Source: an uncultured Dialister sp.
GTDB lineage: Bacteria; Bacillota; Negativicutes; Veillonellales; Dialisteraceae
Length of the DNA: 24,903 nt
Assembly: GCF_900538805.1 (NCBI RefSeq)
Contig: NZ_UPZP01000028.1
Span: forward strand, 1 to 24,903
Direction: 5' to 3'
This document shows, piece after piece, positions 1-7,511 of this stretch. A program made the translations under genes and the position numbers. Within the stretch, counting starts at the first letter, position 1; each line of letters opens with the position of its first letter. Below the pieces are notes generated by a model, which worked only from the letters and a program-made list of their open reading frames with translations, made no database searches and was not told the origin of the DNA.

Positions 1-8
1 AGGAATTC

Positions 9-75
9 CATGACGAAGTAGTGCGTATAAATTCTTATGAAATCAGACTCTGCCAATGAATCAGTGCTGCCCGCA
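9..75. repeat. Partial copy of the MITE-like palindromic element
   Basis: Bases from TGACGAAGTAG through CAGTGCTGCCC match the right half of the complete elements at 148-310 and 15556-15720. Shared features are the TGACG core flank, the TTATGAAAT stretch and a terminal AATCAGTGCT. The left half is not recognisable before the window edge, so this is either a truncated copy or one interrupted by other sequence. Confidence 0.55.
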
Positions 76-147
76 GGCAGCCGCCTAAGCGGAATATCTG
101 TGTCGTCAAGGAAGAACTGGTATAGCCATAGTTGCCACCAGGATGGT

Positions 148-310
148 GGGGGAGCACTGCTTAAATCGCAGAATTGAATTTCATAAGTGTTTTTGCTTAA
201 TACTTCGTCATCAGTCTCCTTAAATAGTTTACTATTCGCGTCGACTGATTCCTTGTATTGAGCAAAAACACAAGAATGAAATTCAATAACGATTCAAGCA
301 GCGCTCCCCC
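148..310. repeat. MITE-like long palindrome, complete copy
   Basis: The ends form a 21-bp inverted repeat (GGGGGAGCACTGCTTAAATC on the left, 19 of 21 positions complementary on the right). Inside it, GAATTTCAT and GTGTTTTTGCTTAATAC pair with GTATTGAGCAAAAACAC and ATGAAATTC on the other side. The centre has TCAGTC/GACTGA and an apical AATAGT-TT-ACTATT hairpin. The whole 163-bp unit can therefore fold into one long interrupted hairpin. It has no open reading frame of note. No clear target duplication is visible here, unlike the copy at 15556-15720. Confidence 0.75.
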
Positions 311-674
311 TCGCAGGTTTTTCCTCAGGAGTTCTTTGTGAAGTTTTGACGCGTCGGAAAGTCCTGATTCATATGAGGAAGTTCTTCCTGTCTCCCGCCT
401 GTCCCTTGATAAGGTGTGTGCACGTAACAGGCAGGGAGACCGGCGCCCCGTCCGGGCCCTTCAGTTCTCTCTGTCTATATAATCTCTTTAAAATAGAAAA
501 GTTCTCATGGAAAACAGGGTTTCCTGATGACCGGTCGTTAGCGGCGAAGGTCCCTTTTCTCCACAAGCCGGGATTCTTCGCCATCCCTCAGAATGACGAT
601 CTCGAAGGAAGGCTCCCCGGTGTCTGTCATCTCCTCTGACTGTCTGATTATATCCTGCTCATCTTTCATGTTAC
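311..674. other. Gene-free stretch with a degenerate dispersed repeat
   Basis: I see no convincing gene. Open frames on both strands lack ribosome binding sites and protein-like composition. The segment around 563-602 (GGGATTCTTCGCC then CTCAGAATGACGATCTC) resembles, in reverse, the dispersed repeat that reads TCATTCTGAACGAAGTGAAG at 9497-9516. The rest is unexplained. Confidence 0.4.
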
Positions 675-701
675 AAGCCTGTACTTTCGTACAGGTTTTT
701 T
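675..701 (+). terminator. Intrinsic terminator
   Basis: Perfect 7-bp stem CCTGTAC / GTACAGG with a TTTC loop, extended by A-U pairs and followed by TTTTTT. No gene was found upstream inside the window, so it may close a transcript entering from the left or an unrecognised RNA in 311-674. Confidence 0.8.
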
Positions 702-779
702 GCTGTCCATTTTTAGTAAAATAAAAGTAAGGCCGGGATCCTTGCGGAATACCCAGAAAACAGGAAAGATGCGTTTTCT

Positions 780-992
780 ATGAAACAGAATCATTCCGCC
801 TTGACAAAGAAGGGCCTGCCCCTGCTTCTCTGTACCGCCATCCTGTCAGCAGGGCCGGGGCTTTCAGCAGAAGCGGCACAAACGCAGGGGGGGATGCTGT
901 CACGATCGAGAAATGCTGAAACCCCAGCCCATGGGAAATCTGCATTCTCAGCAGGATCGTGCCGGTGCATACGTCGGGCTGCGGCGGCATAA
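780..992 (+). CDS. Possible small secreted protein (70 aa), unrecognised
   Basis: The start is ATG 780 with a weak AGGAAAG upstream. The N-terminus looks like a signal peptide: basic residues (KK at 10-11), a hydrophobic core GLPLLLCTAILSAGPGL and an AEA cleavage-like site near residue 32. The remaining 38 residues are Ser/Arg/Ala-rich and end in AAAA, with no recognisable domain. It stops 38 bp before the beta-helix gene at 1031, which has its own signal peptide. It could be a real small exported protein or the decayed 5' remnant of a secreted gene. The composition of the second half argues against a folded product. Confidence 0.3.
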   Translation: MKQNHSALTKKGLPLLLCTAILSAGPGLSAEAAQTQGGMLSRSRNAETPAHGKSAFSAGSCRCIRRAAAA

Positions 993-1030
993 TCAGTAAA
1001 GAGATTCCCATAAACAGGAGGTGTCTGGTA

Positions 1031-1825
1031 ATGAAAGAGCCTGGCAAAATCAAATGGATGAAGCTTATCAGGGGTATCTTTTTAGGGATACTGCTGGTCC
1101 TGACGATGACTCCGGCGGCCCTGGGGGCCCAGAAAACAGTGCTGGTCCACAATGTAGACGAAATGATGGAATCACTGGCGGACAATACGGAAATCGTTCT
1201 GGCACCGGGCGAATACAATCTGTCAAACTGGCAGGAGAAAGAATTTTCAGAGCGGCTGCTTCACTGCTACGGCTACTATGATTCGGCCCCTGCCGGTCTG
1301 TATCTGGGCGATGGTTACACACTGGACATTGCCGGGTTCAAGGATCTCACCATCCGGGGATTGGATACGGAGACCATTACAGCAGAAATTGTTACAGAAT
1401 TCCCCTATACGCCGGTACTGAAATTCATCAACTGCCGAAACCTGAAACTGTCCCATCTCCGGATAGGCCATAAACTCAAAAAAGGATTCTGTGACGGCGC
1501 CGTGCTGAAACTGGATAGCGTCACTCATATGACCATGGATCATATGGACCTGTACGGATGCGGAACCTATGGGTATGAAGCCCGGTTCTGCAGCAGCATT
1601 CTCCTCAGGGACAGTGTAATCCGGGAATGCAGCTACGGTTTGGTGTCCGCCGCAGACTGCCAGGACCTGAAATTCCTGCGGACCACCTTCAAAGATATGG
1701 AAACGGATCTTCCCCTCTTTGCTCTGATCCGCTCCCGGCTGGAGCTGACCGACTGCACCTTCCGGGATGTACGGGGAATCATCGACAGCCTCACCATGAC
1801 CGGCGGCCATATCAGTGAATCCTGA
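1031..1825 (+). CDS. Secreted right-handed beta-helix protein
   Basis: 264 aa. ATG 1031 is preceded by AGGAGG at 1017-1022, which decides the start; the frame stays open upstream to 959 but without a site. Residues 1-33 are a signal peptide (basic MKEPGKIKWMK, hydrophobic GIFLGILLVLTM, then ALGA), so the protein is exported. The mature part has the short, irregular strands of pectate-lyase/NosD-type parallel beta-helices: a first coil with LAPGEYNL, then FKDLTIRGL, LKFINCRNLKLSHLRIG, LKLDSVTHMTMDHMDLYGCG, ILLRDSVIRECSYG and LELTDCTFRDV. Each is a rung in which buried hydrophobics alternate with N/D/S turns. No catalytic residues can be assigned, so the substrate is unknown. A carbohydrate or surface-binding role is inference. 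A bidirectional terminator at 1878-1929 ends the transcript. Confidence 0.75.
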   Translation: MKEPGKIKWMKLIRGIFLGILLVLTMTPAALGAQKTVLVHNVDEMMESLADNTEIVLAPGEYNLSNWQEKEFSERLLHCYGYYDSAPAGLYLGDGYTLDIAGFKDLTIRGLDTETITAEIVTEFPYTPVLKFINCRNLKLSHLRIGHKLKKGFCDGAVLKLDSVTHMTMDHMDLYGCGTYGYEARFCSSILLRDSVIRECSYGLVSAADCQDLKFLRTTFKDMETDLPLFALIRSRLELTDCTFRDVRGIIDSLTMTGGHISES

Positions 1826-1877
1826 AAAGACCTTCCGGTGCATCAGAACTTTTAAAACCTGCTGGCAGGTAAAAAAC

Positions 1878-1933
1878 AGCCTGATGATGTAAGCGGGTCC
1901 CTGAAGACCATCATTTACATCATCAGGCTTTTC
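1878..1933. terminator. Bidirectional terminator between convergent genes
   Basis: A 15-bp perfect stem, AGCCTGATGATGTAA (1878-1892) with its complement at 1915-1929, and a 22-nt loop. It is flanked by AAAAAA on the left and TTTTC on the right, so it can act on the beta-helix gene (plus) and the membrane protein gene (minus). Confidence 0.85.
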
Positions 1934-2016
1934 GGTTGGAGGGCCGAAAGGTGAAATACAGGAAAACAGCGGGTCCTCAGACAGTGGAGCAGCTGCATGA
2001 ATGAGTGCGGATCCCG

Positions 2017-2583
2017 CTACCGACCGCAGAAGGCGATCATCAGTGTCACCGCCCCGTCCACCAGGAGAGGGATGGCGCCGGTGATGTAGGCGGTGTCATC
2101 GTCCATGCGGTAGTACACCATGTAAGCGGCAAAGGCGATGAGGGAGGCGGCGATGACGGCGGCCCAGGTGAGGCCGTAGGCAGTGCCGGTAAGGGCGCCG
2201 GTTTCGTGGAGCGCCCCCAGTGCCATGATTTCCATGAGGGCCCAGAGCACCATGAGGATGAGTTCTGTGGTGGGCTTTCGTCCGAAGAGTTTCACGGAGC
2301 CCGTGAGAAGGATGAAGTAGACCAGAAGGGCCATGATGAAAAGCATGCCGCTTCCCGGCCAGGAGGCAGGCAGCGGAAGTCCGTGGACGCCGTGGACAGT
2401 CAAGGCGGTGCCGGAAAGGCCGAAGGCTGCCAGGAGGAAGAAGAGGAGGGCGGCGAGGGCGCCTCCGCTTCTGGCGGAATCGGGCCGGAAGGCCGCGAGC
2501 CACCAGCCTGTGTAGAACAGGGCGCCAGCGCTTAGAAGGAGCTGTCCCGTAATGATTTCTTTATATGCTGTAAGTCCGAACAT
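2017..2583 (-). CDS. Integral membrane protein of unknown function
   Basis: 188 aa from ATG 2583. AAGAAGGG lies 6 nt upstream on the minus strand; an in-frame ATG at 2607 has no such site. Hydrophobic segments follow one another with short polar links: LLLSAGALFYTGWWLAAF, GGALAALLFFLLAAFGL, GMLFIMALLVYFILLTG, ELILMVLWALMEIMALGAL, YGLTWAAVIAASLIAFAAYM and a last one near AYITGAIPLLVDGAVTLMIAF. That suggests six membrane spans with small loops such as FGRKPTTE. I compared it mentally with the UreI/AmiS and YaaH families and saw no motif match. It stands alone between two strong terminators. Confidence 0.7.
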   Translation of the reverse strand: MFGLTAYKEIITGQLLLSAGALFYTGWWLAAFRPDSARSGGALAALLFFLLAAFGLSGTALTVHGVHGLPLPASWPGSGMLFIMALLVYFILLTGSVKLFGRKPTTELILMVLWALMEIMALGALHETGALTGTAYGLTWAAVIAASLIAFAAYMVYYRMDDDTAYITGAIPLLVDGAVTLMIAFCGR

Positions 2584-2644
2584 GGTATCCCTTCTTTGTG
2601 AAATCAAATTCTCCTTCTATTGTAGTCCTTTTTATGGAAAATGG

Positions 2645-2698
2645 CGCAAAAAAGGCATTGAAGAAATGACTGCCCATTTCTTCAATGCCCTTTTTGCG
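2645..2698. terminator. Bidirectional intrinsic terminator (AAATG-tip family)
   Basis: A 24-bp stem with one mismatch (2645-2668 against 2675-2698) encloses the loop ACTGCC. A-rich and T-rich ends make it usable in both directions. It lies downstream of larC on the minus strand and upstream of the membrane protein gene, so it probably closes the lar transcript. Its tip (GAAATGACTGCCCATTTC) recurs in the terminators at 9053-9105 and 12569-12610. Confidence 0.8.
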
Positions 2699-2732
2699 AT
2701 GATTTTTTTAACGATAAGCTGCCTGCCGCTGT

Positions 2733-2815
2733 GTCATCTCGAGCGGAGGTCCGTGCCGATCATATAACCAATAGGCCCATGTGCTGTTATGGCTCAGAGT
2801 CGAGAGATCTCCGGC
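2733..2815. repeat. Dispersed GTCATYTCGAGCG / GAGTCGAGARATCTC repeat
   Basis: TGTCATCTCGAGCGGAGG at the left and CAGAGTCGAGAGATCTCC at the right match the ends of the unit at 9219-9298 (GTCATTTCGAGCGG ... GGAGTCGAGAAATCTCC). The middle differs. This is the type of intergenic repeat that gives spurious 'HSERSEES'-like translations in many bacteria. It occupies most of the gap between the terminator at 2645 and the end of larC; the rest of that gap shows nothing. Confidence 0.55.
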
Positions 2816-2898
2816 GCCAATGCGGCTTGTACCATTCCTTTTGCAATAGCAGCCGCTTCCCGAATTGATTGATGGAAGGTCAATCATTCATCATTTCT

Positions 2899-4347
2899 TC
2901 ACTGCTTTTTCGCTTCGTCAAAAATGGTCTGGAAGGGCACATGCTTTTCTTCCGCCAGTTTCTTCACCGATTCGTATTCCGGGTAGCGCCTTTTTTCGCT
3001 GCCCAGGGTGACTTCCTTCACCTTTACCGGGCCAAAGGAGGTGTCCACTTCCTTTTCCTCCCGATGGAGGATGGAACGCATGAGGGAGGAGAATTCACGA
3101 ATGCCGATGGTGGTGGTTTCACGGAATATGATTTCTTCCATTTCCTTTTTCTTCTCTTCTTTGCAGATCACCGTGAGTTCAAAGGCGGGTCGGTTCTTTT
3201 TCATGTAGATGGGGCTGAAATGGACGTCCAGGGCGCCGGCGTCCATGAGTTTTTTCATGGTGTAGCCCAGCACTTCGCCGGAAGCGTCGTCGATATCGCT
3301 TTCCAGTTTCACAACCTCATCCTTTTCCCAGTCTCCGCCGCCGTCGTCGATGAGAATGGCCCGAAGGATGTTGGTTCTTTCCTTATAATCCCGCTTTCCC
3401 GCGCCAAGGCCGGTCTTCAGGATGGTAAAGGAGGCAGGCAGGCTGTGGGATGTAGAGAGGGCCGCTGCAATGGCAGCGCCGGTGGGGGTGACGTATTCCC
3501 CTTTGGCGTCCATGATTTCCAGGGGCATGTGATAGGCGGTGACAATGTTCAGCGTGGCCGGAACCGGCACGGGAAGCACGCCGTGCTGGCAGCGGACGGT
3601 GCCGGTGCCTTCGGAGAGTTTCGGCACGATGACGTTTGTGATGTTCAGGCTGTCGAAGCAGACGGCGGCGGAAATGATGTCCACAATGGAATCGATGGCC
3701 CCCACTTCATGGAAATGGACTTCCTCTATGGGAAGGTTGTGGGCCTTGGATTCCGCCTCCGCCACGATGCGGAAAATTTTCTTTGCCAGGGCTCTGGCGG
3801 ATTCGGTCATGTCCGTGCCGTCAATGACTGCTTCCACGTCCTTCAGATGGCGGTGCTCATGATGATGGCCTTCCCCGTGGTGATGATGGTGTCCTTCCTC
3901 ATGATGATGTTCCCCTTCATGACAGTGGCAGTGGTGCTCCTCTCCATGGTCATCCTCATGGCAGTGGCAGTGATGTTCTTCTTCATGATGCTCATGGTCA
4001 TCTTCATGGCAATGACAGTGATGCCCTTCTCCATGGTCATGTTCCTCTTCGTGGCAGTGACAGTGATGTTCCTCATGAACCTCTTCCCTTACCTCCGACA
4101 GAGGCCCGTAGAGGTAGGCCATGTCATGGTCATGGTTTTCATGGTCCCTGTCCAAAATGACGTTGAAATCGCAGCAGTCAATGCCTGCCTTCTGTACCCG
4201 TCCGATTTCCACTGTAAACCCTTTGGCGGGGATGGAGGAAACAGCCCGGTCCAGGGCCTTCCTGTCGGCGCCCAAATCCAGCAGGGCTGCCACGAACATA
4301 TCTCCCGCAATGCCGGAGGATGCTTCCAAGTATAATGATTTTCCCAT
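2899..4347 (-). CDS. larC: LarC, nickel insertion protein of nickel-pincer cofactor synthesis
   Basis: 482 aa. LarC catalyses the CTP-dependent insertion of nickel into the dithiocarboxylate pyridinium precursor, giving the nickel-pincer nucleotide used by LarA-type racemases (family knowledge). The N-terminus LYLEASSGIAGDMFVAALLD is the family signature. Further landmarks are VEEVHFHEVGAIDSIVDII, GTVRCQHGVLPVPVPAT, YVTPTGAAI and, in the C-terminal half, KLESDIDDASGEVLGYTM. The product is one continuous chain, whereas the Lactobacillus plantarum gene is read as LarC1/LarC2 through a frameshift. Residues 91-167 are an extreme His/Cys/acidic insert: by my count 36 His and 8 Cys in 77 residues, with HHCHCHE four times. 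That is a likely nickel-binding or storage segment. The start directly follows the larB stop (4348-4350), with an AAAGGGG site inside larB, so the two are translationally coupled. Confidence 0.95.
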   Translation of the reverse strand: MGKSLYLEASSGIAGDMFVAALLDLGADRKALDRAVSSIPAKGFTVEIGRVQKAGIDCCDFNVILDRDHENHDHDMAYLYGPLSEVREEVHEEHHCHCHEEEHDHGEGHHCHCHEDDHEHHEEEHHCHCHEDDHGEEHHCHCHEGEHHHEEGHHHHHGEGHHHEHRHLKDVEAVIDGTDMTESARALAKKIFRIVAEAESKAHNLPIEEVHFHEVGAIDSIVDIISAAVCFDSLNITNVIVPKLSEGTGTVRCQHGVLPVPVPATLNIVTAYHMPLEIMDAKGEYVTPTGAAIAAALSTSHSLPASFTILKTGLGAGKRDYKERTNILRAILIDDGGGDWEKDEVVKLESDIDDASGEVLGYTMKKLMDAGALDVHFSPIYMKKNRPAFELTVICKEEKKKEMEEIIFRETTTIGIREFSSLMRSILHREEKEVDTSFGPVKVKEVTLGSEKRRYPEYESVKKLAEEKHVPFQTIFDEAKKQ

Positions 4348-5109
4348 TTAAATCTTTCCCCTTTCAGCAAGCCGATTAATCTGGGTGGCCACGTAGCCCG
4401 CGCCGAACCCGTTATCTATATTCACCGTCACTATGCCGTTGGCACAGGAGTTAATCATGGTGAGAAGGGCAGAGAGGCCATGAAAGCTGGCACCGTATCC
4501 CACGGACGTGGGCACTGCAATCACCGGATTTCTCACCAGCCCGCCGATGACGGAGGCCAGGGCCCCTTCCATACCGGCCACCGCAATGACGCAGCTGGCC
4601 TTCCGTATCCGGTCTTCCTGGGACAGGAGACGATGGATGCCGCTCACCCCTACGTCATAAATCCGCTCCACGTGGCTGCCGAAGTACTCCGCCGTCTGGG
4701 CCGCTTCCTCGGCCACCGAAATATCGGCGGTGCCGCCGGTGCAGACCGCAATGCAGCCCATATGCTCCTTTTCCTTCTCCGATTTCAGGATATGGGAAAT
4801 GGGATCGTAGGTAATAGACGGAACCACTTCCTTCACCAGCTCATACTGGTGATGGGAAGCCCTGGTGCCGAAGACTTCGCCGTCGGTGTCGTAGAGCTTT
4901 TTGAAAATCTTCCCGATAAAGGCGTCGAACTTTCCCTGGCAGTACACCACCTCCGCAAAGCCGGACCTTTCCTTCCGGTCCGTATCCAGCTTGGCAAATC
5001 CCATTTCTTCATAGGGCCTGTCCGCCGGATTCTCTCGAAGAAGTTTCTCCGCCTCTTCGATATCCATGGCGCCATCGGCTACTTTCTGCAGTACATTCTT
5101 TATATCCAT
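4348..5109 (-). CDS. larB: LarB, pyridinium-3,5-biscarboxylate mononucleotide synthase
   Basis: 253 aa. LarB carboxylates and hydrolyses nicotinic acid adenine dinucleotide to pyridinium-3,5-biscarboxylic acid mononucleotide, the first step of nickel-pincer cofactor synthesis (family knowledge). The C-terminal half is the PurE-like domain: CTGGTADISVAEEAAQTAEYFG around 123-144, AGMEGALASVIGGL at 178-191 and PTSVGYGASFHGLSALL at 200-216. The N-terminal DIEEAEKLLRENP and the VVYCQGK segment are also typical. Its length fits the family. ATG 5109 has AAAGGA 8 nt upstream on the minus strand. It is the promoter-proximal gene of larBC. About 520 bp of repeats separate it from larE upstream, so it probably has its own promoter, which I could not locate. 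Confidence 0.95.
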   Translation of the reverse strand: MDIKNVLQKVADGAMDIEEAEKLLRENPADRPYEEMGFAKLDTDRKERSGFAEVVYCQGKFDAFIGKIFKKLYDTDGEVFGTRASHHQYELVKEVVPSITYDPISHILKSEKEKEHMGCIAVCTGGTADISVAEEAAQTAEYFGSHVERIYDVGVSGIHRLLSQEDRIRKASCVIAVAGMEGALASVIGGLVRNPVIAVPTSVGYGASFHGLSALLTMINSCANGIVTVNIDNGFGAGYVATQINRLAERGKI

Positions 5110-5135
5110 AGTGCAATCCTTTGTGTTTGGAATGA

Positions 5136-5235
5136 TTAGTAGGCAAGTGGGCTGGTGGGCTGGTGTACTAGTGTACTAGTAAGTTGATGGGCTGGTAAAA
5201 ACCGCTTTCCACTTTCGGCTTCCGGTTACCGCTGC
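5136..5235 (-). repeat. Simple-sequence tract upstream of larB
   Basis: Next to the larB ribosome binding site are tandem GGGCTGGT and GTACTAGT units (5148-5182), then a block that on the minus strand reads CAGCGGTAACCGGAAGCC with AAAGCGG. The same arrangement, a CAGCGGTAAGC-type block followed by a short tandem tract and then the ribosome binding site, precedes the genes at 14354 and 15847. Confidence 0.55.
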
Positions 5236-5628
5236 TATTGTCTGTCGGACAATATTCCCGACAGCAAGAGGGTTCAGGCGCCTGCGGCGCCTGGGTTCAA
5301 GGCCTCGCCGGGGCTGCGCCCCTGGAGGCCTTCGGTTCCGCCCACAGAGCGGGCTGGTTCAAAGGAAGTTATAAAGCCCACTCCATGGAGGCAGGGGAGG
5401 CGCCTCTGGCGCCATTATATATTGTGCCCGAAAGGGCGGGAAAGCAAATCCCGTAACGCTGACTTTATACTCATCGCCGCCACAGGCGGCGATACCACAA
5501 CCCTCGGCCTGAAAGGCCGTCAAACCTAAGAACCTTTGGGGCGAAAGCCCCATCAAACCTCTGAACCTTCTGAACCAGCCCGCCTTGGCGGGCCGAACCC
5601 TTTGAACCCGGGCCGCGAAGCGGCCCCC
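5236..5628 (-). repeat. Hairpin mosaic following larE (minus orientation)
   Basis: Read on the minus strand from the larE stop: after 2 nt, a perfect hairpin GGGCCGC-TTC-GCGGCCC (5610-5626), then GGGTTCAAAGGGTTC, the GGCCCGCC/GGCGGGC hairpin, GGTTCAGAAGGTTC, GGGGCTTTCGCCCC, a CGGCC-type hairpin, GCCGCC/GGCGGC with GATGAGTATAAAGTCAGCGT, more palindromes, and an end block GGCGCCTGAACCCTCTTGC. There is no gene here. The same modules in the same order occur in eight other intergenic regions of the window. The hairpins lack U-tracts, so they are not ordinary intrinsic terminators. Confidence 0.8.
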
Positions 5629-6438
5629 TCACAGCACTTCATCCATGCTTCCCATGCGGTAGCCCTGTAAATCCATGGTTACATAGGCAAAGCCCAGGGC
5701 CTTGAAGGTGCGGGTCACTTCGTCATGGAGGCGGAAGAGTTTCCACAAATCCTCCGGCAGCACTTCGATGCGGGCCATGTTTCCTTCATGGAGCCGTACC
5801 CGGAACTGCTTGAAACCTTTATCAAAGAGGAAATCCTCTGCCCTTTCCACCATGGAAAGTTTCTCCTCCGTAATGGTTTCCCCATAGGGGAAGCGGGTGG
5901 CCATGCAGGCGAAGGAGGGCTTGCTCCAGGTAGGAAGGCCCGCTTCTTTGGACAGGGCCCGGATGTCGGCCTTGTAGAGGCCGGCGTGGCGGAGGGGACT
6001 CTTGATGCCAAGCTCCGAAAGGGCTTTGAGACCGGGGCGGTACTGGGAGGCATCGTTCAGGTTGGTGCCGTCGATGACATGGGCAAAGCCTTCTTTTTCC
6101 GCTATTTTCTTGAGGGAGCTGAAAAGGAAATGTTTGCACAGGTAGCAGCGGTTGGCGGGATTTTCAGCAAATCCTTCGATTTTGAACTGGTCCATTTTCA
6201 CCACTTCCTGCCGGATGCCTTCCTTTTGGCAGTATTCCATGGCATCGGCCACCTCCCTTTCCGGCACGGAGGCCAGGTTCATGGTGACAGCCATGGCCCG
6301 GTCCCCCAGCACCTTCCTGGCTTCATGCATGAGGTAGGTGGAATCTACGCCGCCGGAAAAGGCCAGCACCACGCTGCCCAGCTGCTTCAGGTATTCTTCC
6401 AGATGATTCTGTTTCTTCTGCAATTCTTCTGTTACCAT
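5629..6438 (-). CDS. larE: LarE, ATP-dependent sulfur transferase of nickel-pincer cofactor synthesis
   Basis: 269 aa from ATG 6438, chosen because GGAG sits 6 nt upstream; the in-frame ATG at 6450 has no site. LarE adenylates the carboxylates of the LarB product and replaces them with thiocarboxylates (family knowledge). The PP-loop SGGVDS is at residues 28-33. DGTNLNDASQYRPGLKAL and SPLRHAGLYKADIRALSKEAGLPTWSKPS are characteristic. The cysteines C98 and C101 (RCYLCK) and C178 (SFACMATRFPYG) are placed as in the LarE type that holds an iron-sulfur cluster carrying the transferred sulfur. C178 also aligns roughly with the sacrificial Cys176 of L. plantarum, so the mechanism cannot be settled from sequence alone. 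An extended -10 lies just upstream at 6545-6553. Confidence 0.93.
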   Translation of the reverse strand: MVTEELQKKQNHLEEYLKQLGSVVLAFSGGVDSTYLMHEARKVLGDRAMAVTMNLASVPEREVADAMEYCQKEGIRQEVVKMDQFKIEGFAENPANRCYLCKHFLFSSLKKIAEKEGFAHVIDGTNLNDASQYRPGLKALSELGIKSPLRHAGLYKADIRALSKEAGLPTWSKPSFACMATRFPYGETITEEKLSMVERAEDFLFDKGFKQFRVRLHEGNMARIEVLPEDLWKLFRLHDEVTRTFKALGFAYVTMDLQGYRMGSMDEVL

Positions 6439-6544
6439 AGGTATCTCCATTCTTTATATGCCTGCCCTGACTTCAGGCGCAGGCCGGAAGGATGGACGGG
6501 CAGGGAACAGGGCCTTCGGCGGCCCATGAATCAGTCATATTTCT

Positions 6545-6553
6545 ATTATATCA
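6545..6553 (-). promoter_or_regulatory. larE: Extended -10 promoter upstream of larE
   Basis: On the minus strand the sequence TGATATAAT is a perfect extended -10 (TG-n-TATAAT). It lies between the end of the permease gene and larE, about 107 nt before the larE start. No good -35 is visible, as is common for extended -10 promoters. larE may thus be transcribed apart from the permease. Confidence 0.5.
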
Positions 6554-6555
6554 TT

Positions 6556-7440
6556 TTACAAGAGGTCTATGGCCCGGTCCGCTGTCATTCCTGCCATGAC
6601 AGCAAAAAGAAGGATGTAAACGGAGTAGGCAAGGAAATGGCGGGGCCCGAAGACCGCTTTCAGTGCCGTCAGATTCGTCACCTTCGTGGCCGGACCGGCA
6701 ATCAGGAAGGCCAGCACCGCGCCGCTGCTCATACCCTCTTCCATCCAGGAAAGAAGAAGAGGCACCGCCCCGCCGCCGCAGACGTAGAAGGGAATCCCCA
6801 GAAGGGATCCCAGAAGAGGGCCTGCCGTTTCATGGCGGCTGAAGAACTCCCTGCCTGCACCGGCCGGAAGGAAGGTCTGGAAAAGCACTGCCGCCAGAAT
6901 GCCCAGAAGGAACCAGCTCCCTGTGGCCTTCACATTTCTTCCCATATTTTTCAAAAGGCGCATGAGCAGGCGGGGGTCCGTGTCATGATTTTCCATTTCA
7001 CCAAAACCGCTGAAATTGAAAAAGGGTTTATTTCCTGCCAGAAAATGGACAAGCACCCCTGCCAGTGCGCCGCAGAAGAAGGAAAAGGAAAGGGTGAGAA
7101 AGAGCAGCGGCTTTCCCAGGGCCGCCACGTAAATCACCATCTGGGGATTCAGGAGCACCGAGCTCATCATGAACGCCGCCAGCCAGTCATCCCGAAGCCC
7201 CCGCTGGGAAAGGGACGCTGCCAGCGGCAGGGTGCCGTACATGCAGAGAGGCGATAGAATCCCCAGTACCGACGCCGGCACCACGCCGAAAAGGCCCAGG
7301 GAGTTTCCCAGCCTCATCACCATGCCGTGGACGAAGGATTTCCCGAAAACCGCAAGCGCTGAGCCCAGCATAATGCCCAGCGCCCAGTAAGGCAGGATTT
7401 CCTCCATCTGCATGGAAAGGTACATCATAAAACGTTCCAT
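6556..7440 (-). CDS. COG0701-type permease (YraQ/ArsP-like)
   Basis: 294 aa, multi-spanning inner-membrane protein. Family marks are SPLCMYGTLPL (63-73), LLNPQ at 96-100, YVCGGGAVPLL (219-229) and AGPATKVTNLTAL (248-260), the repeated Cys/Gly-Pro signatures of the predicted-permease group. ATG 7440 has GAGG 6 nt upstream on the minus strand. Members of this group have been linked to export of arsenicals or other small solutes, but many are uncharacterised. Here its only hint is position: upstream of larE and downstream of the DUF362 gene, separated from the latter by a terminator at 7464-7496. A role in nickel or cofactor metabolism is inference only. Confidence 0.8.
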   Translation of the reverse strand: MERFMMYLSMQMEEILPYWALGIMLGSALAVFGKSFVHGMVMRLGNSLGLFGVVPASVLGILSPLCMYGTLPLAASLSQRGLRDDWLAAFMMSSVLLNPQMVIYVAALGKPLLFLTLSFSFFCGALAGVLVHFLAGNKPFFNFSGFGEMENHDTDPRLLMRLLKNMGRNVKATGSWFLLGILAAVLFQTFLPAGAGREFFSRHETAGPLLGSLLGIPFYVCGGGAVPLLLSWMEEGMSSGAVLAFLIAGPATKVTNLTALKAVFGPRHFLAYSVYILLFAVMAGMTADRAIDLL

Positions 7441-7463
7441 AGTATCCTCATTTTCAGGGACAG

Positions 7464-7496
7464 AAAAGCGGCCGTCCCCAGAGGGGCGCCGCTTTT
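7464..7496 (-). terminator. Intrinsic terminator after the DUF362 gene
   Basis: Stem AAAAGCGGC / GCCGCTTTT with an inner CCCC-AGA-GGGG. On the minus strand it ends in the T-rich TTTTCTG. It lies 16 nt past the end of the DUF362 gene and 24 nt before the permease start, so readthrough would be needed for a joint transcript. Confidence 0.7.
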
Positions 7497-7511
7497 CCGA
7501 ATATTTCCGCC

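Noticed and set aside
346..639. 97-codon plus-strand gene near the left end
   Set aside because: No ribosome binding site, unusual composition, and overlap with a degenerate dispersed repeat.
2869..4335. Long plus-strand open frame opposite larC
   Set aside because: It is the antisense of larC. Its His-rich insert becomes a Met/Val-rich low-complexity stretch. It has no start context, and larC is unmistakable.
5725..7257. 510-codon plus-strand frame across larE and the permease
   Set aside because: It spans two recognised minus-strand genes and the promoter between them. The translation is His/Gly-rich without domains.
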